Positions 1 through 13,700 of a stretch of DNA of 64,000 nt are shown here, piece after piece; the first letter of the stretch is position 1, and each line of letters begins with the position of its first letter. The position numbers were made by a program, and so were the translations under genes. Below the pieces are notes generated by a model. The model worked only from the letters and a program-made list of their open reading frames with translations. It was not told the DNA's origin and searched no databases. The DNA is from Lineus longissimus (lineage: Eukaryota; Nemertea; Pilidiophora; Heteronemertea; Lineidae). Where the stretch lies: NCBI RefSeq assembly GCF_910592395.1, contig NC_088308.1:27355501-27419500 (forward strand), in the 5' to 3' direction.

Positions 1-3000
1 ACAATATACGACCAATGAAGGAGGCCATATCTAACTTCTTATCACTGAGGTCCTGTTATTCCCTTATCACCATGATTCCAATCAAGTCACTTAATTCATA
101 GTTGAGTACAATCAGTTGCAGAAACTCTCATCACAGACAACAGCTTTTAAAGCGATATAATTTTGGATTTCAACAACTCTGTATTGCAACTTTCCTTTTA
201 TTACAATATCTTGTCCCGATATCTTTCCGACAAAAGTGCATTTCAATGTTCCATGTAATGCAAAGCTTATCTCCTAACGGTTAAATAATGCATTTTCAAT
301 TGTTGTTAGCTGAAAACTAGTTCATCTAAACAGCAGGGAAACGACATTAGCCAAACCGAAACATGTTAAAAATCGATTTTCCACTTTTCCATTTTTTTCT
401 TTCGCTGGAGACAAGGAATGGATTACAACGGAAGACAACCGCTTTGTAATTGTCTGGCTAACCTGATTGCATTTTGGTTAGGAATTGGCTGTCTACGCCG
501 TAACTACTACACTGGTTGATCGAGAGAGAATCCTAGTACTTTTATAGAAAGATGAATTTGCCTCAGGTCGACTACAACAAAGCGTAACCCTTCAATATAC
601 ATGTGTCTTATAAGCCTAAATAAGGCTGGCTGTCTCGTGAAACAGATGACACTTGAATAAAATATATACTATACTATACATTGTAGTAGCAAATGGTCAC
701 CCTCGTGAAATAATTGCCCAAGTCATGTTTTCAACTTTTAAGAAAAATGGAAAAAACTTATTCATTTCCTAACTATTTAGATTTTCAAAGTCCCAAGCTT
801 GACTTAGGCAGTTATTCCATTGACCTTCCTCAACACCAGGAGATGAGACATTGAGTTAAGCACTTTTACAGGTGACTCTTATGCCCATGGTAAATCAATT
901 CGGCAAATAGACTACCTGGGCTTTTATTTCATGAGGGTGACGAAGTGTAATGACCCAAGAAATGTCTATGGCAGCTCGTACCAAATACTTGTAGAGTCAA
1001 GTTTTTTTTGTTAAGGGTAACCGTACACACTGAAAACAGTTGTCTCAGGCAATATGATGGCCGCTTTTAGTACATCATGTTGTAGAACCATCAAAGAGTA
1101 ATCGTTGGTCCTGAAGCAAGGAGGTGAAACGAACAACCATATATAAAACTGTATCGAATCTACCTTGAAGCAATGTGAATTGATGGATGCACTATGACAT
1201 TTGGTGACATATTTTGTCTGTGATCTTAAACTGCCCTGGAGAGACCAGTCAAGAAGTTGTAATGATGAAGTGGCGAAACATTACGGAGTATGGTACTCCA
1301 AGAGATAACGACTAAAATGGTAAGTAGGTCTCCTTTTGATACCACACTTCGAGCAAACTAATCTGAGATGGTCATATTCTAACTTTTTATGTATGTGTGT
1401 TTAGAGTCCAACGAGATATTTTTCCGACAAGTCCTGATGATCTTGAATGAATTTTTTTAGGTGATCTGCACCTTTACTGATTGTAGTTATCATATAAATC
1501 GTATATCCGATGGATATCGGTTCCGAGCACTTGCGTGAAACTGCCTCTTTTGAACATTATTTCCTGATTGAATCATTTAGAATATAAAATTAACCATCAA
1601 ACTCAAATAATTAATACTCCTAAACGACAACGAGCTTGCAATTCATAGAAGGCATACAGAAATAAATGTAACTGTACTGTAATAAACTAAAAGCAAAAAA
1701 AACAATGTATCCTGCAACCACTAATCAACGTAAATACCGCACCACATGCCAGAGGCTAAATGATTGACGCTCCCAACATAAATGTAATGAGAGATAGTTT
1801 TTCCCCGGGTTGCGCATCTTTAGAAAATGATCCATATTCCTGTGATTGAATATCTGTTCATAAATGATCAGGTTGCGTTTAAGCCTTGCAATACCAATGA
1901 TTGGAACGAAAGGAGGTGTTTAATTAAGGCTGCACAGATATTAACCTTCAGGTCCTTACTAATATCATATCTAATGTAATAATGAAAACATGCACAGCAG
2001 CGGAGCGCAGTAAGGTTAAGTTTTATCGGAAACTAATGGTTTCATATAGCAGTTACATGTATACCCATATCCACATAGTAAATGGAAGGCAATTATTATC
2101 ATGTTACTTCTTTGGTCAAAATGTAAGGTATACGTAACTAAGGCAACTGGGAAAAGGTAACGTATCAGTCATGGTATTTGTTACAGTACCCCATCACGAC
2201 TGCCGATCAACGACCATTCTAGGCGCTTGGTGATGCTGAGTGAATCGAGTGAAGCCGAAAGGCCTCAATGTGTCCATGGCGACAGTGTGCATACAAGGTT
2301 GGTTACACGTACTTGGCTGCATTAAAGGTGCTAGCCAAGCGGTAATCGTTTTTTATAATGATAGTTTACTCCATGAATCCAAAAACTGTTTGTATAAACT
2401 GACTTTTACATTTCAACTGTTTGCCAAATTCATACACTTGGTCAGGGGTCTAGAATGGAGTTTATTTCTGCACATCAATATTTTGGAGCCCATTACACAA
2501 AAGTGTCTAGTTCTTGCTGTGATCATGTCCAGATGATTTGACACCATGACAAGGTTGCAGATGGTGGAAGTGAGTAATCGCACATGTAACCCCTTTATCT
2601 TCTCCAGAGCTACCTTAAAATGTAAAATACTAAGTCAGATTGGTTATTGGCAGCTATTAACCAGGAGGGCCATGAATGCGCCTCATCGGGCCTAGGCCCC
2701 ACCAATAATGCCATCCTGTCTAGTATCACCATTGTTTTACTACCATTGATCCTTTCATTTACTGTGCTTATCGGTTGCGCTTGACGAAGGAATCTTCCGA
2801 AAGCGCCAGGTTGTGGTATATCATGTCAGAATCCATTAGCTTTTACCATCCCTCCCCTTATTGTTTTTCTCGCTCAGGGAGTTCCAGTGTCTGGCTATAT
2901 AACAAGGTGACTATAAGCCAAGGGGTAAAGGGCGTTATGACCACATTAGTCTTCTTTCTACCAAATGGATTTATAACGACCTATGGTAACGATCCGCGTT

Positions 3001-6000
3001 AACTGGAAAATCGTAATGATGATGCATGTTTCAGTTAGTGTGTATATTTTTTTAACATTGTTATTACATGTACATTCAGTTTTAGTGAGATCTTCGTTGC
3101 AGTCTGAAATCAGTGTGTACTTGAGTTTGTAAAGTTCGGGCTCAGGGCTTTTCAAGATCAAAAATGTCATTGATAATAATGATCTATCAAACAAATTCAA
3201 AAATATCCAATAAACACCACTGGTGCAATGAACTCAGTCTATTAGACAAGCAACATGACGAATAACACACATTTCCGATATCTTCCTTGCAATGACGGAC
3301 GGTACTTCACTGCAATGCTTGTTCCTCGGCCATCATTGGACCATTGGCTACACCGTTAGTATGCGCTCTCAGCCTGCCAAACCAATGAATAAGAAGTAAG
3401 AACGTAATTAGTCTACGAACATCAATATCTCCTAAGACGCTAATACCGAAAACAATACATTTTTAATTATCATGTGTAGTAGAGGTATCCCAGCGGCCAT
3501 ATTGCCCCAACTCGGCCATTTCCCCTGGGACGCCCTTAAGCACTTTGTTGTCTAGATTTCGCGTGAACGACGTCATCAACGGAAAGGGAACGTGCTCTCA
3601 TGATTCCCTTTTGCCTAAGTGTCCTTAGGCTTTTGCTGAAGTAGGCTATAATGTCCCCGTCTTTTCGGGCCGCCTCGCAAAAACTTCTTTGCCAATTTTT
3701 TGAAACTTTTGTTTTTGTAACCATGGTTACCGACATATAAAAGTCCTGGTAGGTCCCGAAATCTGATTTATTACGAGAAAAAAACCTCTTGACGAAATCG
3801 GCTCAGGAGTTTCCCGAAAAGGAAGTATAGACATTTAATAGTCATGAAAAGCCTTCAGTTCTTATATCAAGACGGGTTGCTTGACCAAGAACCTGCGGTG
3901 TTGTTTACGAATTTTGTTGGCGGACGATTCACGTTACTGCGCCTTACATCTGAGGAGATTGGACTGCGACCTAAAAATAGAGTCTCGCGAGTCCGGCATG
4001 ATATTTCACGGTGGTAAATCTCTCCCTTGGTAACGATAATGGCTGAATATAAAAGCATTGGCGATACCACAGCCACAAAGGTACAACTACTAAAGATTTC
4101 ATCCTGATTTCGTAATCCCAACTCGCAAATAGCATGCTCTAACATTTCAATAAAAGAATACCAGACTAAATTCCTCTGGTAGCCATCAGCAACTAACAGT
4201 TTTTCTCGGGTTAAATCGATTTGTCTTGCTTGCTGACAAGAAATTCTTTGGTTCCGCCGATCATTGGAATGCATTTAGGACAGTTTTTTGTGTCATTTGT
4301 TGGCACGAGTAATTTCGTGTTGACGCCGATGCTGGAATCTTGTTGTTAATGCTAATCAGACGAAATTTCGTTGTCACCATTGACAACATCATTCAGGGAC
4401 AGTGGGCCAGCGACACGAGTGACCTCTTTCAGGCAAACTTATACCGCTTTGAACTAATTTACACTATTTAAAAAAAACACTCTGATAGATTAGAAGTCCT
4501 ATGTCTATAAAACTTGCAAGTTAACATCTATATACAAGATGAATGAGATCAGACTATATAACACGGGGAAATAAATTACATGATGAACTAACACCTGCCT
4601 ATTCTGATAGAATATTCATAATGGCTCAATACGTGTTAATCAATCAAGGGATTGTGCCACATCTCAACTCAGCCTCCGGTGATATGGTGATGGTGATTTT
4701 GTAATGGTAGACTTGGAAGATAGTTTTGCTATTGATTAATCCACAGAGAGAGAGAAGAAAAGCTCTTACCGCGTAGATAAAAGGTCGGAGCAGGTTGAAT
4801 TGATTTAGTGTCCCATATCTCTGCCCATATATTGCCTTCCGGGCTTTTTGAGAATAATAATAAGATTAAACATTCACCATCTTGACTACATAAATGTTGT
4901 TGTTTTTTCGGGAGATGACCTGCAAACAAACACATCAGAAACTGCAACAAATACTGGGCACTCCAATTTTCTGGTGGCGTGTTATCTTGAACTATAGAAG
5001 CCATTTACTAATAGACAAATCTCCTCGCCCAAATCCATATTTCCACTCTCTATTTTCGTAGTTATCAAGTTTGTGACTCTTTAGGCACAATGCCAGAATT
5101 CCTCCTTGAGATATGGAACCACAAGAAAACGGCAAAGATCTGATTTTGACAAAGAAACGCGTTTCAGGAAAATGAAGATAACTGCTCCAATTTCTATACT
5201 TTGTAGCAACAAACAAACAAAATATTATGTCGCTTGTCGTCCTTTAACTTAAAACGTGCTTTGTTGGCTGTAGCGGCCCTTGCAAGTGTGAGGTAAAGCT
5301 TTGCTGACCAAGTTTATTATTGGGGTCAAAGACGTCCCGCAGTGTTCAAAGTGGCATTGGTATCGGTAATGACTAATAATCAACGCCAAAGCATCTTATT
5401 GGTAATAGGTGATGACTTTATAGAGATATTTAGGGATGCCAATTATTTCGTGTAGAAGAGAGCTTTCCTTTGCTGTTCAAGCAACTAACATTGACCGTTG
5501 AGGAAGCATGGGTAAAAGACCTGTGTTGACCGGGTGTGCTCGAAGCAATGCTTTAATGTACGGTAGGGAAATCGTTGTCTAATGGACGATACCGCTCCTG
5601 ATAGGTTGTGGGCAAAGCAATCTATTGGTAAATGAGGTGCAAGTTACAGCGATATGGTTGCCTCAGTTAAAACATTTATCATTAAGAAAACAGCTTTGGG
5701 ATCCCAGGAGCCACATTAGCAAACGCCATCGGCGTAGCAGACGAAATACATTTTATTTCTCCATCTCACCTCTCCGCTGAATACAAAACGTGTTATGTTA
5801 CAAAGCTAGGCAAAGGTGACAGAAAAAAGCCCATTATACTAGTGTAAGGTTTCAACCGCCTCCCAAAGCCTTCAACATTAACAACCTGAGATTGACATTA
5901 GTATGGATGTTAAGACAGAACATAACGATGGTAGGAAGCCATGCGATGAGATTTAATACAGAAATATTATGCTTCTTTTACAGTGATGTAACGTATTGAC

Positions 6001-7635
6001 TTACGACGTGCTTGCTTTTTGGTCCTCCCCGTTGTCGTGCTTGATACTTACTTGTGTCCACCAACGGGAGTAGGGTGATAAGAATACATACAGAAAAAAT
6101 GTTCCCAGTATTTTTAGCTCTTTTAAGAGCAATAACCGAAAGCTATGTTCCTCGGATTGTTTTTCTTCCGTTACCAGAGTAGAGCAGTGTTCAAAATCAG
6201 GACCAGCGTCTGTGAGGTTGCTTTCTGACAAGTGCCTAATATGATGAGGCGGCTGACTTATGATCTTAGGAGTAAAGCTATAACCTCTAACTCTGATGGC
6301 CAAGTACTTGGCATTTCCATCCAGATTACATCGAGTGATACTGGTTAAAAGGTCGAACGAACACATGGTCTCACATCCTACCTAATGGTTTCCGATAATC
6401 CAGGTTCTTATAGACGATCTTATCTTGTATCTACCTCGTTCAAAGGAAGGGTATCGATATTTCCTGACTGCTCTTTGTGTACACCGCAATCTCTTCATTC
6501 ATGAGAGGAAATGGGGTGTTTAATATTGATGGCCAGGTTTATCAAGGGACTGGATGGAAGAAACTTGGGATTGGGAAATTAATGGGGGTATTAAACAATG
6601 GATTGGCAACATACCTCCATGAATTCACGCCAAAGGGTTACTGATGTGCTTCCATACACCCTTATTGGGTGATAAATTGACCTACTTCTAAGTCTGAGTC
6701 TGGGTCGTTTCGTCTAGTCTACCTCATGTGTTCCATGGTGGATTTCATTCTGTAATTAATTCATCTATCAGACGTGATCCAAAGCAATGTATGAATCTTG
6801 AATCAGATGAAATGAAAATGACTGAATGTTGATCGTTTCGAAAGCAACCAGTGCTTTGGTTGTAGTCATGGTGATTGTGACGTCATAAATGATGGCGATG
6901 TTTCTTCATTCAAATGTTGCACCTAGTCAACAAATAGAAGTACAAATCACACATTGAAGTCTGCTTTTCTAAGTAGGACGAACTAACTTCCACAGCATCA
7001 CTAAGAGCCATCAGAGAGCTTTCATGCATTGGCTCCATCACATCAAACACCAGGCTAGCGCCAACGGATAATGCGTTGTAAAGCCCACAGTTTGGCAATC
7101 ACTCGGTCTTTTTAAAAGATCTTTACAGTGACCTACATTATCAGAATGGTACATTCTATGTTCTCACAGCCGCAGGGGTACATGTATAGCGCCGTCTGTA
7201 CAATCGAATCGCAGTCCTAGTATTCAAGGACACGCCATGTGAGTATCGGATTATTCGTTTTGATGAGAGAATGCCCTGTGTCATATGCGACTTCAAGACA
7301 CTTATTATCATGACATATCCTACAATCCTTGATCCTGACTGGAGTGATTAAATATTTAACACCTCTGATTGATAACGATCGCGTCAAAGCGATGTTAACA
7401 CCGGGATGTTGTTGTTGCTATGATCTGTTAGAACAGTGCGAAGTCAGCCTTGGGGCAACAGCGATACCAAGTCATGCCCGAGAGTAACGGCTTTAATCGA
7501 CCCGCTGTGTTATAATGTCAGGATATCATTTCACCCGTCGGAGATTAAGATATCCAGATGTAATTTAAGTTGCGAAAGTAATTTCATCTTGAAATTAGTG
7601 GATCATGTTTTTGATGATCATTTCATGGGCTACAG
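1..7635. other. Non-coding stretch, no gene recognised
   Basis: AT-rich DNA with frequent stops in all frames. The longest open frame is about 135 codons on the minus strand at 3867-4274; its translation has no signal peptide, membrane segment, cysteine pattern or family motif that I recognise, and frames of this length are expected by chance in 64 kb. I see no LTR, long palindrome or tandem array. It could be intergenic DNA or a very long intron. Confidence 0.5.
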
Positions 7636-7734
7636 ACGGAGTGGATTATGCCATTTATTGGAATGCAGACGACTACACTGGAAACACACTCATCAAATCC
7701 ACCAAATTCCCAATCCTTGTCCAAGCTCAGCTCG
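7636..7734 (+). CDS. Possible 99-bp phase 1-1 exon (extracellular module-like)
   Basis: A 99-bp open segment lies between an acceptor-like ctacag and a donor-like g|gtatgt. It would begin by completing a codon with AC and end with one base of the next codon, so it is a symmetric phase 1-1 exon, the class typical of shuffled extracellular modules. The 32-33 encoded residues contain DYAIYWNADDYTG and LIKSTKFP, which loosely resemble an LDL-receptor class B (YWTD) blade. The polypyrimidine tract is weak, no partner exon was found nearby, and a different frame stays open across the same DNA for 124 codons. It may be a chance open stretch. Confidence 0.17.
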
Positions 7735-10700
7735 GTATGTAATCGTACATAAGAAACGATCAATGCCTTATAAAATCTTAACATTTCATCCTTTCAAACT
7801 ACAGACGTAAAACAGGAGCATCCCTAAAAGTATTTTTTGGTATTTTTGTGATCTGTCTTCATGATTGATCAGAAATGAGTGCAACTCAGACTGTTGTGAT
7901 CAGACTGAACAGGTATAGTTCAAGAGTCCATCGAGTATTTCTCCAATATACAATATGGTGATGTCGTACGTCCTAAAGTGTAGTACAGGAACAATTCAAA
8001 GAATGATTGTTGTTGTTGTATATTGATATTGGACAACCTTGGGCTATTGAGAGACATGGCAATAACGAACATCGGATTTCAAATCTTTGCATACGTTGCC
8101 TATGGTAGCCTCGGTGGTGGATATTAAGAATAAGATATTTTAATCGAGGAAGGAATGTGTTTATGATCTTCTAGTAATACAACTTTCCGTTTTCTTATAA
8201 GATGTTCAAAATCATGGCAAAGATCATAACATTAGTAAATAATTTGCAGATCATCAGATACCATGACGGATACAAGTATTGGTTTCCCCTCAACATGGGA
8301 ATGCTCCATCGTAAGAAATGGACCACGCAGTAGACTGACAAAACCCTACTAACTTTTGACGGGCGCTGAATGGCCCGGAACCACTTTACCGCCATGACTA
8401 CAATACGAGAGTCCCTGTATCACTATATTGTCTTCAAAAAGTCTATCACGATACCTTTATCCATCGTTGTGTCGCGCAACCTTATGACCAATACTAACGA
8501 TTACCCGTTTCTGCGATGGCAAACCCATCCAATAACCAATGATGCCGACTGACCAGCTTTTATCAATGTTATGTATGTGTGAATCAGTAAAGGAAATTCA
8601 ATTCCGCTTGCCAGATCAGTCTATCGATTACACTCAACTCCTCATTGTGCTTGGATGAACATGAAAAGCATCTCTTAGTAGACCACTCGATTGGTCATCT
8701 TGAAAGATGAGCAAGCAACTTAAGAACATCAAACATAAAGTGCAAACTGCCGATGACAGCATAGTACAGCCGATCTATGAATTTTCAAACGAGCAAACGA
8801 ATACATTTTATGAGAAATGGAGTGCATCGTCAGCGATTACCCTTAGACAGCATGCGTTCACTGGCAGCATCCTGGTTACCATTGACCAGCAACAACGACA
8901 AGAGAAATAGAATTACACCAAGGGAAATGGCCGGAGATCATCTTTGGATAGCGGATCCGTTGCTTGGGCCCAGAGGCAGCCACAACTGACTGCATTATCG
9001 CCAAGTGGCAACTATTACAAATTTGTCTTTCTAATTCTATATAGGCTAGCCAAATCAATACCCTGAAGGTATTAGTCGATTCAAATTGGATCTTCATTTT
9101 CATCCCAATAAAATAGGTTTAGTTGATGGGATAAATCGGTGGTATAATGCGGATTTGATGTGATTATTCACGATGCGAGCTCTAAACTGGCCAGATGGTG
9201 GAAATATTCATGGTTTGTCATAGTGCTGGATTTTATTTTCTAATGGTGACAGATTTTATGTGGTTCTTAAAAACTTCTTGGCAGGTAGATCTACTCGTAT
9301 CTCTCAAGTTAATACTTAACAATACAACACAATTCATCACTTTAGAAATTATCCATGGCCATCAGTAAAGATTTGTATCTAATACATACGCCGTTTAGAC
9401 ATTTCATGAGACGTTACACAGCAAAAACCCAGACAATCCAGTCTCGTCATATGCTTTTCAAATAAGTAATCGCATCTTTTTTTTGATGCAGTTAATTCAA
9501 TGGATTCTGTAGCAGTGTTTTTTGTTTGCATTCTGATGTATTTCTCCAATCTTGCCTGAGCTGATTAGAGCTGATCAATTTCTTATATCGGCGAGATATC
9601 CTACCAATCCGGGATTTCATTACCATGGGATATTGCGCTAACGGCTGGTACGATACCAAAGGAGATTTTAAATGTACCGATAATTAAAAGCTGTTATACA
9701 TGTGCATGTAGTCAGCATTGTTATGGCACAAGGGGGCAATCTTTCCTGCTATACTAGAGCAAATAGAACGTTTCCTTTTGGAACTAACTCATTTGATGTC
9801 CGCTAAATGGGGTGTTCTTAGCAAGCGTATTCAGTATCGCAATTAAGATCGATTTGCACCAAAAACTGAATTAAATGATCTTTATTATTCATGGTTTGAG
9901 ATAGGAACTTAAGAATGAGTGTCATTTGAGTCCCATTGCTGTCCGCACACTCTTATAATACAGTCGTAAATGGACTCTGTGAGAGTTGTTTTTCCGTAAA
10001 TAGCATTATTCCTCATGTTATAAGTGTACTTTTATGAATGCAATATTGTATAGTGCATATTTAAAAAACAGCGAGATGTCAAGAACAGCTTGGCTGAATT
10101 TGGTTCCGGCTATGAAACACTCGATCAATAAAAGTCAAGGACTGCTACATTACATTGGAAATCAATTTTATACGCTTCAACGTTGAACTAATATTTGAAC
10201 AAGGTTCGAAAGATTCAAGTTCCGCGAAGCAATGAATAAATTGTTGTCACACCAAAAGACGTTGAAGAAAAGATGAAATCATTACCTTTTATAGTTCGTG
10301 GGTGTAGTTCGTTCGTGGGTGGTCTACCACATCCTATTGGAGACTAATGTGGTCTTGGCATGAAAATACCCATCGGGAAAGCAATCTCCTATTTATTGCC
10401 AAATTTTCTTCTTGGACAGCAAAATTGAATCACTCCTCTTTGGAAAAGGTTGTGCAGTGGCCGCATGTGTATTATTTCTTTAAAGTGTGCAGAATCTGAT
10501 GAAAGCAAACGTACAGGAATGGAGCCAAGTCAAGGTCAAATGGAAAGGTCAAGGACATTGACGTCAACCGCTATTGAAATACCAGACAAAACTTGAGAGT
10601 ACAGTGTACTTCTCAAGTTATTACGAAAACTGTGAATGTTGTTTATTTGCAACTTGTAAATTCCCGTTGCCTGTATCCCGCGAGGATTTGCTCATCTCGA

Positions 10701-13700
10701 CAACACCACCTCACATTTCGAGTGTTTGAAACTAACACGTTAGAGTTAAGGCAGCTACCTTCACATTAGTGGTTGTTGTACTTGTCTTTTCAAGATAAAA
10801 GGTTAAGGTCACTTGCAAATGAAAGCTGGATTCTAAGATTAGCAATCTCTCGAGTCATCGGTAAAAAATCCTTAATTCTTGAGGAAGACCACTAATGTAC
10901 TCCTAAATACCTTACACTCACAGGTTATACATGTGTGTTTGGTCTCTTCGATAATCAGAAGAGAGAGATGTCAAAATGACGGCGACGAGTTCCTCACTTT
11001 ATTGGGCACATGAAACATTTTAACCTAAATCATTTCAAAGAAAGGATGACGTTCATGAAAGCTTTTATCGAGAATCAGCCTCATCAATAACTGGTGCAAG
11101 GCACGAGGTCTAGACTGTTACCTTTCCAAAGTCTCGAGCAGATTGTGTAAAGTCACCCACTTTGTCAGAATCGGGAAACGCATGACTATGAATGAGTGAT
11201 TTAAAGCATGACTGCTCATGTTATATTCAAACTATCTCTTAGTCCAAATTCAACTAACGACTCCTGAAATGGACTTAACACACTTCTCACCAACACTGTC
11301 TCAGCAGCAAAGGGTTCAGCTGTTATCAATGCCCTCATTATTAAACGTCACAATGTGTTTGCCTCGGCACTTGTCTGCGCTATCGGTTTCCTCGTCATGC
11401 ACAACCGACAAAGCCAAAGATCAATGATACTCGCAGGTTCCCTGTAACTGATCTGGCCCAAGATTCAAATGCACACCACCTGTCGTGTCACAGACTATTG
11501 ATGGAGGCACGGGACAGTTTATCACAGGAACTCTAGACACATGCAGGAGTGTACTGACTACTGATGTCATGAGTATCAGGCGTAGCAATGGTTGGGATGG
11601 GCAACACGGAGAGTACTGCCGGTATGTGTTACAAGTCAGCTATAGTCATTAAGTTATCTGACGATGAAATAATCACTTAAAGCCGTGGTTGATGAAGGAT
11701 GGAAAAACATTAAACCGGAAAGCTTCAGGAAGACGGGACACTGACTGACGGGGAAGCACTCATATGTTCATTTCTGCATCTAAACACTTCTTGTATGAGC
11801 CACACCATGAGAGCACAAGAGAGAGCTTAGTAACAATTCAGTATCCACGAAAGTGCTCCTATCTTACTATCCATTATAGTATCGCGTGTTAGGTACGCGT
11901 GTCTTCTTTCAAACTACGATACCCTTCATTAAATTCTCGAGTTGAAATCAATTGGAAATGGCTTGCCTTTAAATGGCTTCACTGTTTTCACGGTACAAAT
12001 CGACCAGAGAGAATGATCGCTTCAGATACATCCTGGTTCAGTTATTGGGCCAATTAACTCATATGGCTGGCGACCAACCCGTTTTGTAAAGAGAGGCAAT
12101 TGAGTGTGCTTGAGATGGTGAAGTGAAGTGGTTCGTATAGGTTGACATGACGTCCCCCTACACTTTTCTGATCTGCCTCTGACGTAGAGGTAAGAAATGA
12201 CAAAGGCAAAGGCTCAATATAAAGCATGGATGCGGCCTTCGGTTTATACACACTAAATAAAGACAGAGCCACCTTGGAGGATTGATGTAAAAGTTGAACT
12301 ATCGGCGATCCTATTTTGCAGCTTTTAGACCCTACTGTTTTGGCTTGCCCAGGGTCTTATCCAATAGGGAGTGGGTCAGTTTTGGGGATGCAATTATGGA
12401 ATGCCGTACCCAGCAATTTTAAATCCATACCGAACTAGACTTCGCATGTGTGTCTCGGATACGTTTAATTGGGAAGGGCCACAAAAAGGGGTCTAAATGG
12501 ATGTGTACCCTTCGTGAGGAGTTGCACCTGAAAGTACTCGATTAGAGCACCAATCTTCTGATGAATATCAAACCAAGAAGTGACTGAATGAGGATAACTC
12601 ACTTCGACCTCTCCCGTTTTATCACACACTCCAATAGTCCACACCGTAATTACAATCGTTCTTCAGTCAACGAAATCTATTTGACAACCGGAGAATGTCC
12701 ATAGACCACTACTGTGAGGGTCATTGACTCGATTGCTTTGGTAACAGAAACACCCGCCGTGAGGTAAACCTTACATTAACCGATATCTACGAGGTTGAAT
12801 TCATGTCAATAACGTTCCTTGGGGTTTCATGGCGGTAGTATGCGGTTGATTGTGCAGGGGCTCAGTGATCGAGGAAATGAAAGTGGCCATGATGAAGAGA
12901 GGGTTTGGAAAATAGAGACTTCGAAACGAATGAGATCCTTAAAAAACGAGATTAAGGTTTCGGCCTTCTCAATCCCAATTGTACTGACAGAATCAAAGAT
13001 CAATCTTGATTTTGAGCCTGAGATTCGGTATAAGGGCTGATGTCTTATTCGTACTAGATATCTGTAAGCCTTCATTACTTGAAATGGATTGCAACGATCC
13101 ATCAAAGTAAACCTCCCTCGGCACGGGTTAAGTCATCTCATCCACCACCCATTTCCCCACATCATGAGAATCATATTGTTTCTTCGTGAAGGTTGATAAA
13201 GGAAATGGCAAACAAAGGTTAGACGGGTTACGGGGAAAGATTAGCAGGTGCTCATGTCATGGAGCAATCTTCGTTTAACATGTCTTTCTAAACTTCTAAC
13301 GCATGAGTATGATACCTTTCAGAAGAGGATCTCTTGTAACACCTGCCAACAACATGTCACTTATAAATCAAATATGATGGTAACAAATGTCATGGAGGGT
13401 ATGTAAGGCCAGATTGATTCGTAATAGATTCTGTTTGTGCACCAGAGTCCGATGAACAACTGACAGGCGTGGGCGAGATCGTGCCAATCACCTGGAATAT
13501 CCATTACTGGTTACAATCACAGTTGAGCAAAGTAAAGAGAATCTATATTCCCTGATCAGCAGGACTTTTACTGTGAGCATCATTACTGGCCAGAAAATGC
13601 CGTTTGGGTGATGACATCAAAGTGGACTGTAATCAAGAACAATAACTATATCGGCATTCATCAGGTAAACGACGTACTGCAATCAAACAACAACACCACA

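Noticed and set aside
3867-4274. 135-codon open frame on the minus strand
   Set aside because: No motif, hydrophobic pattern or splice context; the length is within chance for the window.
6200-6366. NLDGN-containing minus-strand frame as a YWTD-type exon
   Set aside because: Short coincidental similarity, on the opposite strand to the 7636 candidate, without a convincing donor.
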